Below, in pieces: positions 14,369 to 23,709 of a stretch of 64,000 nucleotides of DNA. Every line of letters begins with the position of its first letter. Position 1 is the first letter of the stretch. The DNA is taken from assembly GCF_030389495.1 (NCBI RefSeq), contig NZ_CP127832.1:124001-188000 (forward strand). Direction: 5' to 3'. Both the position numbers and the translations under genes were made by a program. The DNA comes from Ligilactobacillus cholophilus. Its GTDB lineage: Bacteria > Bacillota > Bacilli > Lactobacillales > Lactobacillaceae. The notes under the pieces were generated by a model. That model saw nothing but the letters and a program-made list of their open reading frames with translations. It had not been told where the DNA came from and made no database searches.

Positions 14369-15469
14369 ATGCGGAAAAAATTAATTCATATTGTGCTGAT
14401 TGTACTTGGAATAGGAGCGGGTTATTCTTTCTTACCTATTTTTTGGTCATTAATACATTTTTCTAATCCTTGGATAACAAACCCACTAACGAATATGATT
14501 ATTGGAATGGTTATTTTTACAATTATTTCATTTTTAATTGCAGATATACTTGATCAGTTTATTCAAAAAATTGAAAAGTTATTACTTAGACAAAAAACTG
14601 AAAATTTATTATCTGAGGTAGTTGCAATTATCTTGGCTTTAATACTGGGATTTTTAGTGACTACACCTTTAACGAGAGCACATTCAATTTTTGTAAATAC
14701 CTTTTTACCAATTGTATTATTACTGATTTTTGGTTATTTAGGATTTGTAGTAGGAAGATCACGTACTCGTGAATTTAGAGGATTATTTAAGCGTAAAAAA
14801 GAAAACTCCAAGGGAACAATTTTAGAAAGAAAAGCTGGCCAAAATTTCTATCATTATAAATTATTAGATACAAATATTTTAATTGATGGTCGAATTTATG
14901 ATTTGGCAAAAACTGGTTTTTTGGAAGGAACCTTAGTTGTGCCTAATTTTGTTTTGTACGAATTACAATATATTGCTGATTCCGGAGATAGTATTAAACG
15001 AGTACGTGGAAGACGAGGCTTAGATATATTAAATAAATTACGTGAAGAAAAAATAGTGCCTATTGAAATGTATGATGGGGATTTTGATGATATTCAAGAG
15101 GTAGATAGTAAATTAATTAAATTAGCTAAATTAATAGATGCTGAAATTGTAACGAATGATTACAATTTAAATAAAGTAAGTGAGTTTCAAAATGTCCGTG
15201 TTTTAAATATTAATCAGCTTGCAAAATCACTTAAGCCACGTGTAATTCCTGGTGAAAAATTGCGTGTTACTATCATAAAAAATGGAACAGAACGACAACA
15301 AGGGGTAGCATATCTTGATGATGGGACTATGATTGTTGTTGAGGATGGAAAATACTTTATGAATAAGACAGTTGATGTGGAAGTTACTAGCGCTCTTCAA
15401 ACGGACGCTGGAAGAATGATTTTTGCAAAATTAGCTCATTCTAGTCGAGAGATTAAAGAAAAAAATTAA
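14369..15469 (+). CDS. yacL: YacL-like PIN and TRAM domain membrane protein (366 aa)
   Basis: Four hydrophobic segments (about residues 5-25, 42-62, 82-102 and 110-130) precede a PIN nuclease-like domain starting KLLDTNILIDGRIYDL. This domain has acidic residues in LDTN, VPNFVLYELQYI and VTNDYNLNKV. The C-terminus has a TRAM RNA-binding domain (KLRVTIIKNGTERQQGVAYLDDGTMIVV...). This is the YacL architecture; the substrate is unknown, though an RNase role is assumed from the domains. It follows radA by 15 bp with a GAAGTGATAG site. Confidence 0.9.
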   Translation: MRKKLIHIVLIVLGIGAGYSFLPIFWSLIHFSNPWITNPLTNMIIGMVIFTIISFLIADILDQFIQKIEKLLLRQKTENLLSEVVAIILALILGFLVTTPLTRAHSIFVNTFLPIVLLLIFGYLGFVVGRSRTREFRGLFKRKKENSKGTILERKAGQNFYHYKLLDTNILIDGRIYDLAKTGFLEGTLVVPNFVLYELQYIADSGDSIKRVRGRRGLDILNKLREEKIVPIEMYDGDFDDIQEVDSKLIKLAKLIDAEIVTNDYNLNKVSEFQNVRVLNINQLAKSLKPRVIPGEKLRVTIIKNGTERQQGVAYLDDGTMIVVEDGKYFMNKTVDVEVTSALQTDAGRMIFAKLAHSSREIKEKN

Positions 15470-15571
15470 TATTTGTTAATAGAAACATTTATTTTTTAAT
15501 AGAATCAGTGTAAAATTAATTAATAGTATATAAAGATTTGAATTTATAATCTAAAAGGAAGAGGCGTTAAA

Positions 15572-17062
15572 ATGGCTAAACAAAAAGTCAGAGTGCGTTA
15601 TGCACCAAGTCCAACAGGGCACTTGCATATTGGTAATGCCCGGACTGCATTATTTAATTACTTATTTGCTCGTCATAATAAGGGTAAATTTATTTTAAGA
15701 ATTGAAGATACAGATACTAAACGGAATGTTGCTGATGGTGAAAAGAGTCAAATGGATAATTTGGCTTGGCTAGGAATTGACTGGGATGAAGGCCCAGATA
15801 AACCAGGTAAATATGGCCCATATCGTCAATCTGAACGTAAAGAAATATATACTCCTTTAATTAAGGAATTATTAGAAAAAGGATTAGCATATGAATCATA
15901 TATGACAGAAGAAGAACTTGAAAAGCAACGTGAAGACCAAAAAGCACGCGGTGAAGCTCCTCGTTACGTATATGAATATGAAGGTATGACAGAAGAACAG
16001 ATTAAAGAAAAGCAGGAAGAAGCTCGTGCTAATGGTATTAAACCTGTTATTCGTATTCGAGTACCACACAATAAAACATACGAATGGGATGACATTGTAA
16101 AGGGACATATCAGTTTTAATTCTGACACTATTGGTGGAGACTTTGTTATTCAAAAACGTGATGGAATGCCAACATATAATTTTGCTGTGGTAGTAGATGA
16201 TCATATGATGGAAATTTCACATGTATTACGTGGAGATGACCATGTTGCAAATACTCCAAAGCAACTTGTAGTTTATGAAGCATTTGGATGGCAACCACCA
16301 GAATTTGGACATATGTCATTAATTATTAATTCAGAAACTGGTAAGAAATTAAGTAAACGTGATGAAACAATTTTACAATTTATTGAACAATATCGTTCAT
16401 TAGGATACTTACCTGATGCAATGTTTAACTTTATTACATTATTAGGTTGGTCCCCAGTTGGAGAATCAGAAATCTTTAATAAACGAGAATTTATTAAGAT
16501 GTTTGATCCTAACAGATTAAGTAAATCCCCAGCTGCTTTTGATGAAAAGAAACTAGAATGGATCAACAATCAATATATCAAAAATGCAGATGATGATATG
16601 ATTACTGATTCAGCATTGAAACAATTAATTAATGCTGAAAAAGTTCAACAAAATCCAGATGCAAAAACAATTGAATGGGCAAGACAATTAATTCGTTTAT
16701 ACAAACAACAAATGTCATACACACATCAAATTGTTGAAATGGCAGATGTATTCTTTAGTGAACCAGAAAAATTATCTGATGCAGCTAAAGAAGAATTAGC
16801 TAATGAAACAGCTCCTGTTGTATTAAATGAATTTGCTAATCGAGTAGCAGAATTACCTATTTTTGATGCTACTGAAATTCAAGCAACAATTAAAGCTATT
16901 CAAAAAGATACAAAAATTAAGGGCCGCGCTTTATATATGCCAATTAGAATTGCTACAACACGTGCAATGCATGGACCAGATTTAGCACCATCAATTGAAT
17001 TGTTAGGTCGCGAAAAAGCATTAGAACATTTAAAACAAACATTGAAAGAAATTGGTAAGTAA
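15572..17062 (+). CDS. gltX: Glutamyl-tRNA synthetase (496 aa)
   Basis: Charges tRNA-Glu, and in many Gram-positive bacteria also tRNA-Gln for later amidation. The class I signature appears as [12 protein letters not shown] (residues 11-22) and the KMSKS-like loop as KLSKRDE near residue 256. The C-terminal anticodon-binding helical domain is complete. AAGGAAGAGGCG precedes the ATG at a good distance. A 100-bp AT-rich gap separates it from yacL and probably carries its own promoter, which I cannot define cleanly. Confidence 0.97.
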   Translation: MAKQKVRVRYAPSPTGHLHIGNARTALFNYLFARHNKGKFILRIEDTDTKRNVADGEKSQMDNLAWLGIDWDEGPDKPGKYGPYRQSERKEIYTPLIKELLEKGLAYESYMTEEELEKQREDQKARGEAPRYVYEYEGMTEEQIKEKQEEARANGIKPVIRIRVPHNKTYEWDDIVKGHISFNSDTIGGDFVIQKRDGMPTYNFAVVVDDHMMEISHVLRGDDHVANTPKQLVVYEAFGWQPPEFGHMSLIINSETGKKLSKRDETILQFIEQYRSLGYLPDAMFNFITLLGWSPVGESEIFNKREFIKMFDPNRLSKSPAAFDEKKLEWINNQYIKNADDDMITDSALKQLINAEKVQQNPDAKTIEWARQLIRLYKQQMSYTHQIVEMADVFFSEPEKLSDAAKEELANETAPVVLNEFANRVAELPIFDATEIQATIKAIQKDTKIKGRALYMPIRIATTRAMHGPDLAPSIELLGREKALEHLKQTLKEIGK

Positions 17063-17104
17063 TTTTTACAATCATAATTTTAATGTGAACTAAATAAAAT
17101 GAGG

Positions 17105-17139
17105 AAGAGGCTGCTACTTAATAGTTACAGCCTCTTTGT
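17105..17139 (+). terminator. Terminator-like hairpin after gltX
   Basis: AAGAGGCTG (17105-17113) pairs with CAGCCTCTT (17128-17136) around a 14-nt loop; the T-run is short. It separates gltX from cysS. No T-box antiterminator structure is visible ahead of cysS. Confidence 0.55.
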
Positions 17140-17155
17140 GTAATAGGAGAGCAAT

Positions 17156-18559
17156 ATGCAAATTTATAATACATTAACTAATCGCAAAGAGGATTTTAAA
17201 CCAATTCATAAAGGTAAAGTAATGATGTATGTATGTGGTCCTACTGTATATAATTACATTCATATAGGAAATGCAAGAAGTGCAGTTGCTTTTGATACTG
17301 TTAGACGTTATTTAGAATATCGTGGGTATGAAGTGACTTACGTTTCTAACTTTACTGATGTTGATGATAAGATTATTAAAGCAAGCAATGAAACAAATGT
17401 TGAAGTTCATGAATTAACTGATAACTTTATTAACGCTTTTTATGAAGATACAGATGCATTAAATATAAAAAGAGCGACATATAATCCTAAAGTTACGGAA
17501 AATATGGAAGATATTATTAATTTTGTTACTGATTTAATTAATAAAGGCTATGCATATGTTGTAGATGGAAATGTTTTTTACAAAACACGAAAATTTAAAA
17601 ATTATGGCGAATTATCTGGACAATCGATCAATGATTTAGAACAAGGTGCTAGTGAAAGAATTACAAGTGAAGAACAGGCAAAAAAAGCTGATCCTCTTGA
17701 TTTTGTATTATGGAAAAAAGCTAAACCAAATGAAATTTCTTGGGATTCACCTTGGGGAAAGGGTCGACCAGGATGGCATATTGAATGTTCTGTGATGGCT
17801 ACTAAATATTTAGCGGATACAATTGATATTCATGCGGGGGGAATTGATCTTGAATTCCCACACCATGAAAACGAAATTGCTCAAAGTGAGACTAAAACGG
17901 ATCAAAAATTTGCAAATTATTGGATGCATAATGGCTTTGTAACTATTGGAAAAGAAAACGAAAAGATGAGTAAGTCATTAGGGAATTTTATTACCGTTCA
18001 TGACTTATTAAAAAAAGTTGACCCACAAGTAATTCGTTTCTTTATGTCAACAACACATTATCGACGTCCAATCCAATATACAGAAGAAAATTTAGCAGAT
18101 GCAAAAACTAATTTAGAAAAATTAATTACTGCTTATCGTAATTTGGATTATCGTTTAAATGATGCAGGAAAAGTAGAATCATCAGAAGAAAAAAAGGCAT
18201 TTGAAAAATTAATTAACCAATATGTTGAAGCAATGGATGATGATTTTAATGTTCAAAATGCGATGAGTTCGTTATATGAAATGGCTAAATTAATGAATAT
18301 ATATGCGCAAAAAGATCAAATTGATCATGAAGTTGGTCAATTCATGGTTAATGAATTTGAAAAATTAATTGGTGTTATAGGAATTAAAATACCTAAAAAA
18401 GAATTATTAGATTCTGAAATTGAAGCAATGATAGAAAAGCGCAATCAAGCGCGTGCTGATAAAAATTATGAATTGAGTGATGAGATTCGTGATTCTCTAA
18501 AACAACAAGGTATTATTTTAGAGGATACTGCTCAAGGTACTAGATGGAGAAGAGACTAA
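17156..18559 (+). CDS. cysS: Cysteinyl-tRNA synthetase (467 aa)
   Basis: Charges tRNA-Cys. It contains the HIGH motif in [11 protein letters not shown] and the KMSKS motif exactly as KMSKSLGNF. Zinc ligands are a cysteine in CGPTVYNY, a cysteine in WHIECSVMA and histidines in the [12 protein letters not shown] block. Length matches the family. Its TAA overlaps the ATG of mrnC (TAATG), so the two genes are translationally coupled, the usual arrangement in Firmicutes. Confidence 0.97.
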   Translation: MQIYNTLTNRKEDFKPIHKGKVMMYVCGPTVYNYIHIGNARSAVAFDTVRRYLEYRGYEVTYVSNFTDVDDKIIKASNETNVEVHELTDNFINAFYEDTDALNIKRATYNPKVTENMEDIINFVTDLINKGYAYVVDGNVFYKTRKFKNYGELSGQSINDLEQGASERITSEEQAKKADPLDFVLWKKAKPNEISWDSPWGKGRPGWHIECSVMATKYLADTIDIHAGGIDLEFPHHENEIAQSETKTDQKFANYWMHNGFVTIGKENEKMSKSLGNFITVHDLLKKVDPQVIRFFMSTTHYRRPIQYTEENLADAKTNLEKLITAYRNLDYRLNDAGKVESSEEKKAFEKLINQYVEAMDDDFNVQNAMSSLYEMAKLMNIYAQKDQIDHEVGQFMVNEFEKLIGVIGIKIPKKELLDSEIEAMIEKRNQARADKNYELSDEIRDSLKQQGIILEDTAQGTRWRRD

Positions 18560-18975
18560 TGATTGCAGATTATAATCAAATGAACGGAATTGCTTTAGCA
18601 TATATTGGTGATGCAATTTATGAAGTATATGTACGACAACATTTATTACAAAAGGGTTTTACTAAACCAACCAAATTACATCATTTAGCAACTAGATACG
18701 TTTCAGCTAAAGCACAGGCATTTTTAGTAAATGAGATGGAAAAAGCTGATTTTTTAAGTCAAGATGAATTAGAATATTTCCGACGTGGTAGAAATGCTAA
18801 AAGTCATACATCTGCTAAAAATACTTCAGTAATGACTTATCGAATTTCTACTGGATTTGAAGCATTGTTTGGCTATTTATATCTTAGTGAGCAAAATGAA
18901 CGGTTAACAGAATTAGCTAATTGGTGTATTGCAAAGATTGAGGAGGGAAATTTGCATGGAAAAGCAATTAAATAA
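18559..18975 (+). CDS. mrnC: Mini-ribonuclease III (138 aa)
   Basis: MrnC lacks the double-stranded RNA binding domain of RNase III and trims the ends of precursor 23S rRNA. The catalytic signature [17 protein letters not shown] is near the N-terminus, with supporting HTSAKNTS and a C-terminal helix bearing glutamates. I place the start at ATG 18559, which overlaps the cysS stop and has GGAGAAG at 18546-18552; an ATG at 18544 would add five residues but lacks a clear site. The 3' end overlaps rlmB by 20 bases. Confidence 0.92.
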   Translation: MIADYNQMNGIALAYIGDAIYEVYVRQHLLQKGFTKPTKLHHLATRYVSAKAQAFLVNEMEKADFLSQDELEYFRRGRNAKSHTSAKNTSVMTYRISTGFEALFGYLYLSEQNERLTELANWCIAKIEEGNLHGKAIK

Positions 18976-19702
18976 TGAAACGATAATTGGAAGACATCCT
19001 GCAATTGCGGCTTTAAAGTCTAATCAAACGATTAATAAAGTTTTTGTCCAAGCCAATTCTAATTCTGATGCAATTGCTGAGATTGTAACAAAAGCTAGAA
19101 AAAGGGGGATAATTGTTTCCCAAGTTCCTAAAAGTAAATTGGATCAAATGTGTGATAATCAAAATCATCAAGGAGTTGTTTTAAAAGTTGCTGCATTTGA
19201 ATATGCAACATTAGATGACTTATTTTTGAGAGCAAAATCTAAGAATGAGGATCCGCTATTTTTAATTTTAGATGGGATAGAAGATCCGCATAATTTAGGA
19301 TCTATCTTAAGAACTGCGGATGCAGTTGGAATTCATGGAATTATTATTCCTAAAAGAAGGGCAGTACAGCTAACAGCAACAGTAGCTAAAACTTCAACAG
19401 GGGCAATTGAATACGTACCAGTGGTTCGTGTAACTAATTTGGTACAGACTGTAAAACAATTAAAAGAAAAAGGCTTATGGGTTTTTGGTACTGATATGAA
19501 AGGTACAGATTTTCGTAAATGGAATGCTAAAGGGCCTACAGCAATGGTTATTGGTAATGAAGGTAAGGGAATTTCACCATTACTAAAGAAAGAATGTGAT
19601 GAAATGCTTACTATTCCAATGGTAGGTCATGTACAAAGTTTAAACGCAAGTGTTGCTGCTAGTCTATTAATGTATCAAGCCTTTACCTCTCGAGGAGTAT
19701 AA
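18956..19702 (+). CDS. rlmB: 23S rRNA 2'-O-methyltransferase RlmB/TrmH family (248 aa)
   Basis: SPOUT-class methyltransferase; family members methylate the ribose of G2251 in 23S rRNA. An N-terminal substrate-binding domain ([11 protein letters not shown]...QANS) is followed by the knotted domain with [26 protein letters not shown] and [14 protein letters not shown], the three SPOUT motifs. ATG 18956 is chosen because AGGAGGG lies at 18941-18947; the frame stays open further up within mrnC. It is part of the cysS-mrnC-rlmB-yacP string conserved across Firmicutes. Confidence 0.95.
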   Translation: MEKQLNNETIIGRHPAIAALKSNQTINKVFVQANSNSDAIAEIVTKARKRGIIVSQVPKSKLDQMCDNQNHQGVVLKVAAFEYATLDDLFLRAKSKNEDPLFLILDGIEDPHNLGSILRTADAVGIHGIIIPKRRAVQLTATVAKTSTGAIEYVPVVRVTNLVQTVKQLKEKGLWVFGTDMKGTDFRKWNAKGPTAMVIGNEGKGISPLLKKECDEMLTIPMVGHVQSLNASVAASLLMYQAFTSRGV

Positions 19703-19708
19703 ACGACT

Positions 19709-20239
19709 ATGAAAAAACGAATTTTAATCGTTGATGCATACAATATGATTGGTAATTGGCCAGAACTAAAACGATTAAAAAAGGCAAATAGACTTGAGGA
19801 TGCACGAAATCAACTATTAAGAGTACTTTCAAACTATTACAAGCAAATACAAATGGAAATTATCGTTGTTTTTGATGCGATGTACGTTTCAGGACAATCA
19901 CAAAAATATGAATAGTATAATTTGAAAATTGTTTGGACAGATGAAGGTCAAACGGCAGATAGTTATATAGAATCACTTGCAGGAGAATTGCTTAATCCAT
20001 TAACTATAGTAACAGTTGCAACAAGTGATCAAGCAGAACAATGGACCATTTTTTCACAAGGTGCTTTACGTAAACCTGCATGGGAACTTTATCAAGATAT
20101 TAAAAATGCTAGAATACAAGTTACTCAAGCAACTAAAAAGTATCAATTACAAGGGACTATAAAAAGGAGATCTCCTTGGGACAATACACAGTTGAGTAAA
20201 CTTGCGGAATTGCGAGATAATTTGTCACAGGAATCTTGA
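19709..20239 (+). pseudogene. yacP: yacP/rae1 (NYN-domain ribosome-associated endoribonuclease) interrupted by an in-frame amber codon
   Basis: YacP (Rae1 in Bacillus subtilis) enters the ribosomal A site and cuts selected mRNAs. The first part (ILIVDAYNMIGNWPEL ... IIVVFDAMYVSGQSQKYE) and the second part (YNLKIVWTDEGQTADSYIESLA ... VATSDQAEQWTIFSQG) are consecutive pieces of one NYN domain. Both lie in the same reading frame and are separated only by TAG at 19913-19915. No bases need be added or removed. A single substitution such as CAG or GAG to TAG explains it. A TTG at 19922 could restart the C-terminal piece, but that would lack the first catalytic aspartate. It may be a true pseudogene, suppressor-dependent, or a base-call error. 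Confidence 0.85.
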
Positions 20240-20265
20240 CATTTATATTAGATTAATTGTATATT
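20236..20265 (+). promoter_or_regulatory. Promoter of rpmG-secE
   Basis: A perfect TTGACA (20236-20241) lies 18 bp from TATATT (20260-20265). It overlaps the last codons of yacP and lies 30 bp before rpmG. Confidence 0.75.
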
Positions 20266-20294
20266 TACCTTTAGGTTTTAGAAGGAGAAAAGAT

Positions 20295-20447
20295 ATGTCT
20301 GCAAAACGAAAAATTGCATTAGCATGTTCTGAATGTGGTTCTCGAAATTATACAATCACAGAGAATCCTAATCGAACAGAAAGACTTGAAGTAAAAAAAT
20401 TCTGTAAATATTGTAATAAGCATACTATTCATCGAGAAACAAAGTAA
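20295..20447 (+). CDS. rpmG: 50S ribosomal protein L33 (50 aa), zinc-binding form
   Basis: Short basic ribosomal protein with two CxxC pairs (CSEC near residues 11-14 and CKYC near 37-40), the zinc-binding C+ type. It has the typical [21 protein letters not shown] core. ATG 20295 follows AAGGAG (20282-20287). The frame is open upstream, but that extension overlaps yacP and lacks a start context. It leads secE, as in most Firmicutes. Confidence 0.95.
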   Translation: MSAKRKIALACSECGSRNYTITENPNRTERLEVKKFCKYCNKHTIHRETK

Positions 20448-20462
20448 AAGGGAGTGGAGATA

Positions 20463-20627
20463 GTGAGATTTATTAAAGAAGTAATTCAAACAATGAAAGA
20501 CACAACTTGGGAAACAGCAAAAGAAACGCGTAAGGATACCTCAACAGTTGTTGTAATGTCACTAGCATTAGTAGCTTTCTTTGCGATTGTAGACGCATGT
20601 ATTCAAGGTTTAATCGCCTTAATCTAG
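20463..20627 (+). CDS. secE: Preprotein translocase subunit SecE (54 aa)
   Basis: SecE is the clamp of the SecYEG channel. The protein starts FIKEVIQTMKDTTWETAKETRKDTSTVV, the conserved amphipathic helix with the W-P/E-region. It then has one transmembrane helix (about residues 30-53, VVVMSLALVAFFAIVDACIQGLIALI). The start is GTG 20463 after AAAGGGAGTGGAGAT. It sits between rpmG and nusG, the universal position of secE. The single-helix short form is normal for Gram-positive bacteria. Confidence 0.93.
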   Translation: MRFIKEVIQTMKDTTWETAKETRKDTSTVVVMSLALVAFFAIVDACIQGLIALI

Positions 20628-20644
20628 TCAAAAAATGAAAATTC

Positions 20645-20691
20645 TGTTATACTACAGATAACTGAAAAGCTTCGCAGTGCGGAGTTTTTTT
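20645..20691 (+). promoter_or_regulatory. Extended -10 promoter and short terminator hairpin ahead of nusG
   Basis: TATACT (20648-20653) with a TG extension is followed by a short stem CTTCGC (20670-20675) / GCGGAG (20679-20684) and seven T. The hairpin probably ends the rpmG-secE transcript and may attenuate nusG transcription. Confidence 0.5.
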
Positions 20692-20717
20692 ATTTTACAT
20701 CAATGAAGGGATTTTTT

Positions 20718-21269
20718 ATGTCAGAAACAATGGAAAAGAAATGGTATGTATTACATACATACTCTGGATATGAAAATAAAGTTAAAGAAAATCTTTTATC
20801 ACGAGCTCAATCAATGGGAATGGAAGATTATATTTTTCGTGTAGTTGTACCTGAAGAAGAAAAGCATGAAACAACTAAAACAGGAAAAGAAAAAATTGAA
20901 AAATTAAAAACTTTTCCTGGATATGTTTTAGTTGAAATGGTTATGACAGATCAATCATGGTATGTTGTTCGTAATACCCCTGGAGTTACTGGATTTGTCG
21001 GTTCTCACGGTTCAGGAAGTAAACCAGCTCCTTTATTAGACTCAGAAATTAATAATATTTTACGTCAATTAGGAATTAGTACACATGAAAATAATTTTAA
21101 AGTTAATGTTGGTGATTCAGTTTCAATTATTGACGGACCATTTAAAGGTCAAGTAGTTAAAGTTACTGATGTTGATGGCGAGCATCAAAAAATTAAGGGA
21201 AACATCTTGATGATGGGCCACGAAACAAATGTTGAAGTGGACTTTGATCAAGTAGATAGTTTAGTTTAA
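20718..21269 (+). CDS. nusG: Transcription termination/antitermination factor NusG (183 aa)
   Basis: Binds RNA polymerase and modulates pausing and termination. The NGN domain is recognised from KKWYVLHTYSGYENKVKENL and VVRNTPGVTGFVGS. The C-terminal KOW domain begins VGDSVSIIDGPFKGQVVKVTDVD. ATG 20718 is preferred because AAGGGA is 6-7 nt upstream; ATG 20703 has no site. In most relatives rplK comes directly next, but here about 1.9 kb with a hydrolase gene and a broken transporter gene intervene. Confidence 0.96.
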   Translation: MSETMEKKWYVLHTYSGYENKVKENLLSRAQSMGMEDYIFRVVVPEEEKHETTKTGKEKIEKLKTFPGYVLVEMVMTDQSWYVVRNTPGVTGFVGSHGSGSKPAPLLDSEINNILRQLGISTHENNFKVNVGDSVSIIDGPFKGQVVKVTDVDGEHQKIKGNILMMGHETNVEVDFDQVDSLV

Positions 21270-21270
21270 T

Positions 21271-22083
21271 ATGAATAAGTATTCAATAGCAGCTCTGTTT
21301 ACAGCGCTGCTATTCGCATATCGAAGCCATTATTCATCAGCAAATAAAGGAAAGCAAAATTTTGAAATCAAAGAACCAACATTATTTATACATGGATATG
21401 CAGGAAACTATTTTTCATTTGTACGTATGATTAAAAGATTCGAAAGAAAAAAATGGGGGAAAAAGAATTGTACAATTATAGTATCTCCTAAAGGAAAACT
21501 TTTAATAAAAGGGGAACCTAAGTCATTAATTCAGGTTTTATTTTTAGAAAATCGTGATATTGTTGATCATCAAGTTAATTGGATTTGGAAGATTTTGAAT
21601 ATTTTGAAAAATAAATATGGAATTTCCTCAGTTAATATAGTTGCTCATTCGATGGGATGCATTTCTATATTGAAGTATCTAAACCAATTTGCATATAATT
21701 CAATTAATGCACACATTTCAAAAGTTGTAACAATGGGGGCACCGTTTAATGATGTTGAGGTTGGTAAGAGAACACCTTATATTGAAAATCATCGTTTAAC
21801 AAATGATGGGCCAGTTAAAATGTCTCCATTATATAAATGGATGAGAAAAAATAATATAGGGATTCCATTAGAAACCGAATTTCTAAATATTGCTGGTAAT
21901 TTGCAAAATGGAACTAAATCTGATGGTCAAGTATCTGTCAATTCGGTACTATCATTACGTTATCTTTTAAGAGATGCAACTAGACAGTATCATGAATTTA
22001 TCGTTTATGGAAAACATGCAGCACATAGTTTGTTACATGAAAATGAAGATATAGATAATAAAATTGAAGAATTCTTACGTTGA
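21271..22083 (+). CDS. DUF915 alpha/beta hydrolase (270 aa), probably exported or membrane-anchored
   Basis: The N-terminus MNKYSIAALFTALLFAYRS is hydrophobic and may be a signal anchor. The hydrolase fold shows EPTLFIHGYAGNYFSF (oxyanion region), the nucleophile elbow VAHSMGC with the serine near residue 127, and late Asp and His candidates in TKSDGQVSV and YGKHAAHSLLH. DUF915 proteins are predicted lipases/esterases widespread in lactobacilli; the natural substrate is unknown. Here Ala replaces the usual Gly before the elbow histidine (AHSMG), a tolerated variant. It starts 1 bp after the nusG stop, without its own clear ribosome binding site, so coupling to nusG is possible. Confidence 0.85.
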   Translation: MNKYSIAALFTALLFAYRSHYSSANKGKQNFEIKEPTLFIHGYAGNYFSFVRMIKRFERKKWGKKNCTIIVSPKGKLLIKGEPKSLIQVLFLENRDIVDHQVNWIWKILNILKNKYGISSVNIVAHSMGCISILKYLNQFAYNSINAHISKVVTMGAPFNDVEVGKRTPYIENHRLTNDGPVKMSPLYKWMRKNNIGIPLETEFLNIAGNLQNGTKSDGQVSVNSVLSLRYLLRDATRQYHEFIVYGKHAAHSLLHENEDIDNKIEEFLR

Positions 22084-22154
22084 TAGTTGATGCTTTAATA
22101 GCTGTGCAGATATAAATTATTTATTAATAAAAGATTAAAGTATGAGGTGATGAT

Positions 22155-23042
22155 TTGAATACTATTGCAATTATTATTGGGTTAGGACCATTAATAGGAT
22201 GGGGAATTTATCCTACTATAGCATCAAAATTTGGTGGGAAACCTGTAAATCAAATTTTAGGATCTACGATTGGAACATTGATTTTTGCAATTGTTTTTAA
22301 CCAGGTTTTAAACCTAGGTTTTCCTAGTGGAAGAAATTTAGTATTTTCAATTATTTCAGGCATTGGATGGGCTATTGCTCAGATTATTACATTTTATTCC
22401 TTCACTTTGATTGGATCTTCAAGAGCAATGCCGATTACAACTGCATTTCAACTTTTAGGGGCTTCTTTATGGGGCGTAATAGCTTTAGGAGATTGGCCTA
22501 CACTTATGGACAAAGTTGTTGGATTTATTGCTTTAGTTATAATTATTATTGGAGCATGGATGACAGTTTGGAGTGAGAAGAAAACTAAAGAGTCACGCGG
22601 AAATTAAAAAAAAGCAATTTTAATTTTATTAATTGGAGAAATTGGATATTGGGCTTATTCAGCTGCGCCGCAAGCAACATCAATTACTGGAAAACAAGCC
22701 TTTTTACCACAGGCAATAGGAATGGTAATTGTAGGAATATTATATGGTGTAATTAAATCTGTTAGATCAAATGAAAAATCACCATTTTCGCAAACTGTAA
22801 CATATAAACAAATTATATCTGGTTTCTTTTTTGCTTTTGCTGCATTAACGTATTTGATTTCCGCACAACCTAATATGAATGGACTAGCAACAGGATTCAT
22901 TTTATCACAGACATCTGTTGTATTAGCCACATTAACGGGAATTTGGTTCTTAGGACAGAAAAAAACAATTAAAGAAATGTGGATCACAGTATTAGGATTA
23001 ATTTTAATAATTGGAGCAGCAGCAGTTACAGTAATTGTATAA
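22155..23042 (+). pseudogene. GRP-family glucose/ribose uptake transporter, interrupted by an in-frame ochre codon
   Basis: Drug/metabolite-superfamily sugar permease of the glucose/ribose porter (GlcU/RbsU) family with ten membrane segments expected. The N-terminal half (LIGWGIYPTIASKFGGKPVNQILG ... SSRAMPITTAFQLLGASLWG ... WSEKKTKESRGN) ends at TAA 22605-22607. The frame then stays open in the same register (KKAILILLIGEIGYWAYSAAPQATS ... AAVTVIV) to 23042. One substitution (such as AAA or CAA to TAA) at the start of an A-run explains the break; no indel is needed. The start is TTG 22155 after GAGGTGATGA. Each half alone would lack about five helices and is unlikely to transport. Confidence 0.85.
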
Positions 23043-23070
23043 AATAATTATATATAGGATAATGTTCCCC

Positions 23071-23099
23071 TTGTATAATACATTTTTTTATGCTATATT
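23071..23099 (+). promoter_or_regulatory. Promoter of rplK-rplA
   Basis: TTGTAT (23071-23076) and TATATT (23094-23099) are 17 bp apart, with a TG extension (TGCTATATT). The predicted transcript begins just before the L1 operator. Confidence 0.7.
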
Positions 23100-23124
23100 A
23101 TGTAAGTATGTTTTAGACATATTT

Positions 23125-23150
23125 AGTGGGAGGTCAAATTTAGATGACCA
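23125..23150 (+). promoter_or_regulatory. L1 mRNA-binding operator in the rplK leader
   Basis: AGTGGGAGGT (23125-23134) and GATGACCA (23143-23150) reproduce the two strands of the L1 binding site of 23S rRNA. Such mimics allow L1 to repress its own operon. A near copy lies before rplA. Confidence 0.7.
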
Positions 23151-23186
23151 GCCGAACCACAAACACGGAAAGAGGAGGTTTTTACC

Positions 23187-23612
23187 GTGGCAAAGAACGT
23201 AGTAAACGTTGTTAAATTACAAATTCCTGCTGGAAAAGCAACTCCAGCTCCTCCTGTAGGTCCAGCTTTAGGACAAGCAGGTATCAATATTATGGGATTT
23301 ACAAAGGAATTTAATGCTCGTACAGCTGATCAAGCTGGTATGATTATTCCTGTTGTAATTAATGTATATGAAGATCGTTCATTCGATTTCATTACAAAGA
23401 CACCACCTGCTTCAGTTTTACTTAAGAAGGCTGCTGGTGTAGAAAAAGGCTCAGGCGAACCTAACACAAACAAAGTCGCAACAGTGACAAAAGCACAAGT
23501 TAAGGAAATCGCTGAGACAAAAATGCAAGATCTAAACGCTGCAGATGTTGAAGCTGCTATGCGCATGATTGAAGGTACTGCACGAAGCATGGGCTTTGTT
23601 GTTGAAGACTAA
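23187..23612 (+). CDS. rplK: 50S ribosomal protein L11 (141 aa)
   Basis: L11 forms part of the GTPase-associated centre with 23S rRNA. Family features: [30 protein letters not shown] at the N-terminus, which binds thiostrepton-class antibiotics through its prolines, and a C-terminal RNA-binding domain ending [13 protein letters not shown] start after AGAGGAGGTTTTTACC. It is first gene of the rplKA operon. Confidence 0.98.
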   Translation: MAKNVVNVVKLQIPAGKATPAPPVGPALGQAGINIMGFTKEFNARTADQAGMIIPVVINVYEDRSFDFITKTPPASVLLKKAAGVEKGSGEPNTNKVATVTKAQVKEIAETKMQDLNAADVEAAMRMIEGTARSMGFVVED

Positions 23613-23660
23613 TTAAGCACTTGTTTCCCAGGCGGACACTTTATGAAAGTAAAGATGTCA

Positions 23661-23684
23661 AGTGGGAGGTTTATCCGATGACCA
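23661..23684 (+). promoter_or_regulatory. Second L1 operator, between rplK and rplA
   Basis: AGTGGGAGGT (23661-23670) followed after six bases by GATGACCA (23677-23684) repeats the motif in the rplK leader with the same internal order. It lies 25 bp upstream of rplA, where L1 binding could block initiation on its own cistron. Confidence 0.65.
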
Positions 23685-23709
23685 CATTTTGCAAGGAGGA
23701 AAATCACTA

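Noticed and set aside
17062-17156. T-box riboswitch before cysS
   Set aside because: No specifier loop or conserved T-box sequence is visible; only a plain hairpin is present and the leader is too short.
19922-20239. Separate 105-codon gene with TTG start after yacP
   Set aside because: It is the direct in-frame continuation of the NYN domain, lacks a good ribosome binding site and is better explained by the amber codon.
22722-23042. Separate small membrane protein gene
   Set aside because: The frame is open without interruption from 22608 and continues the GRP transporter; the ATG at 22722 is an internal methionine.
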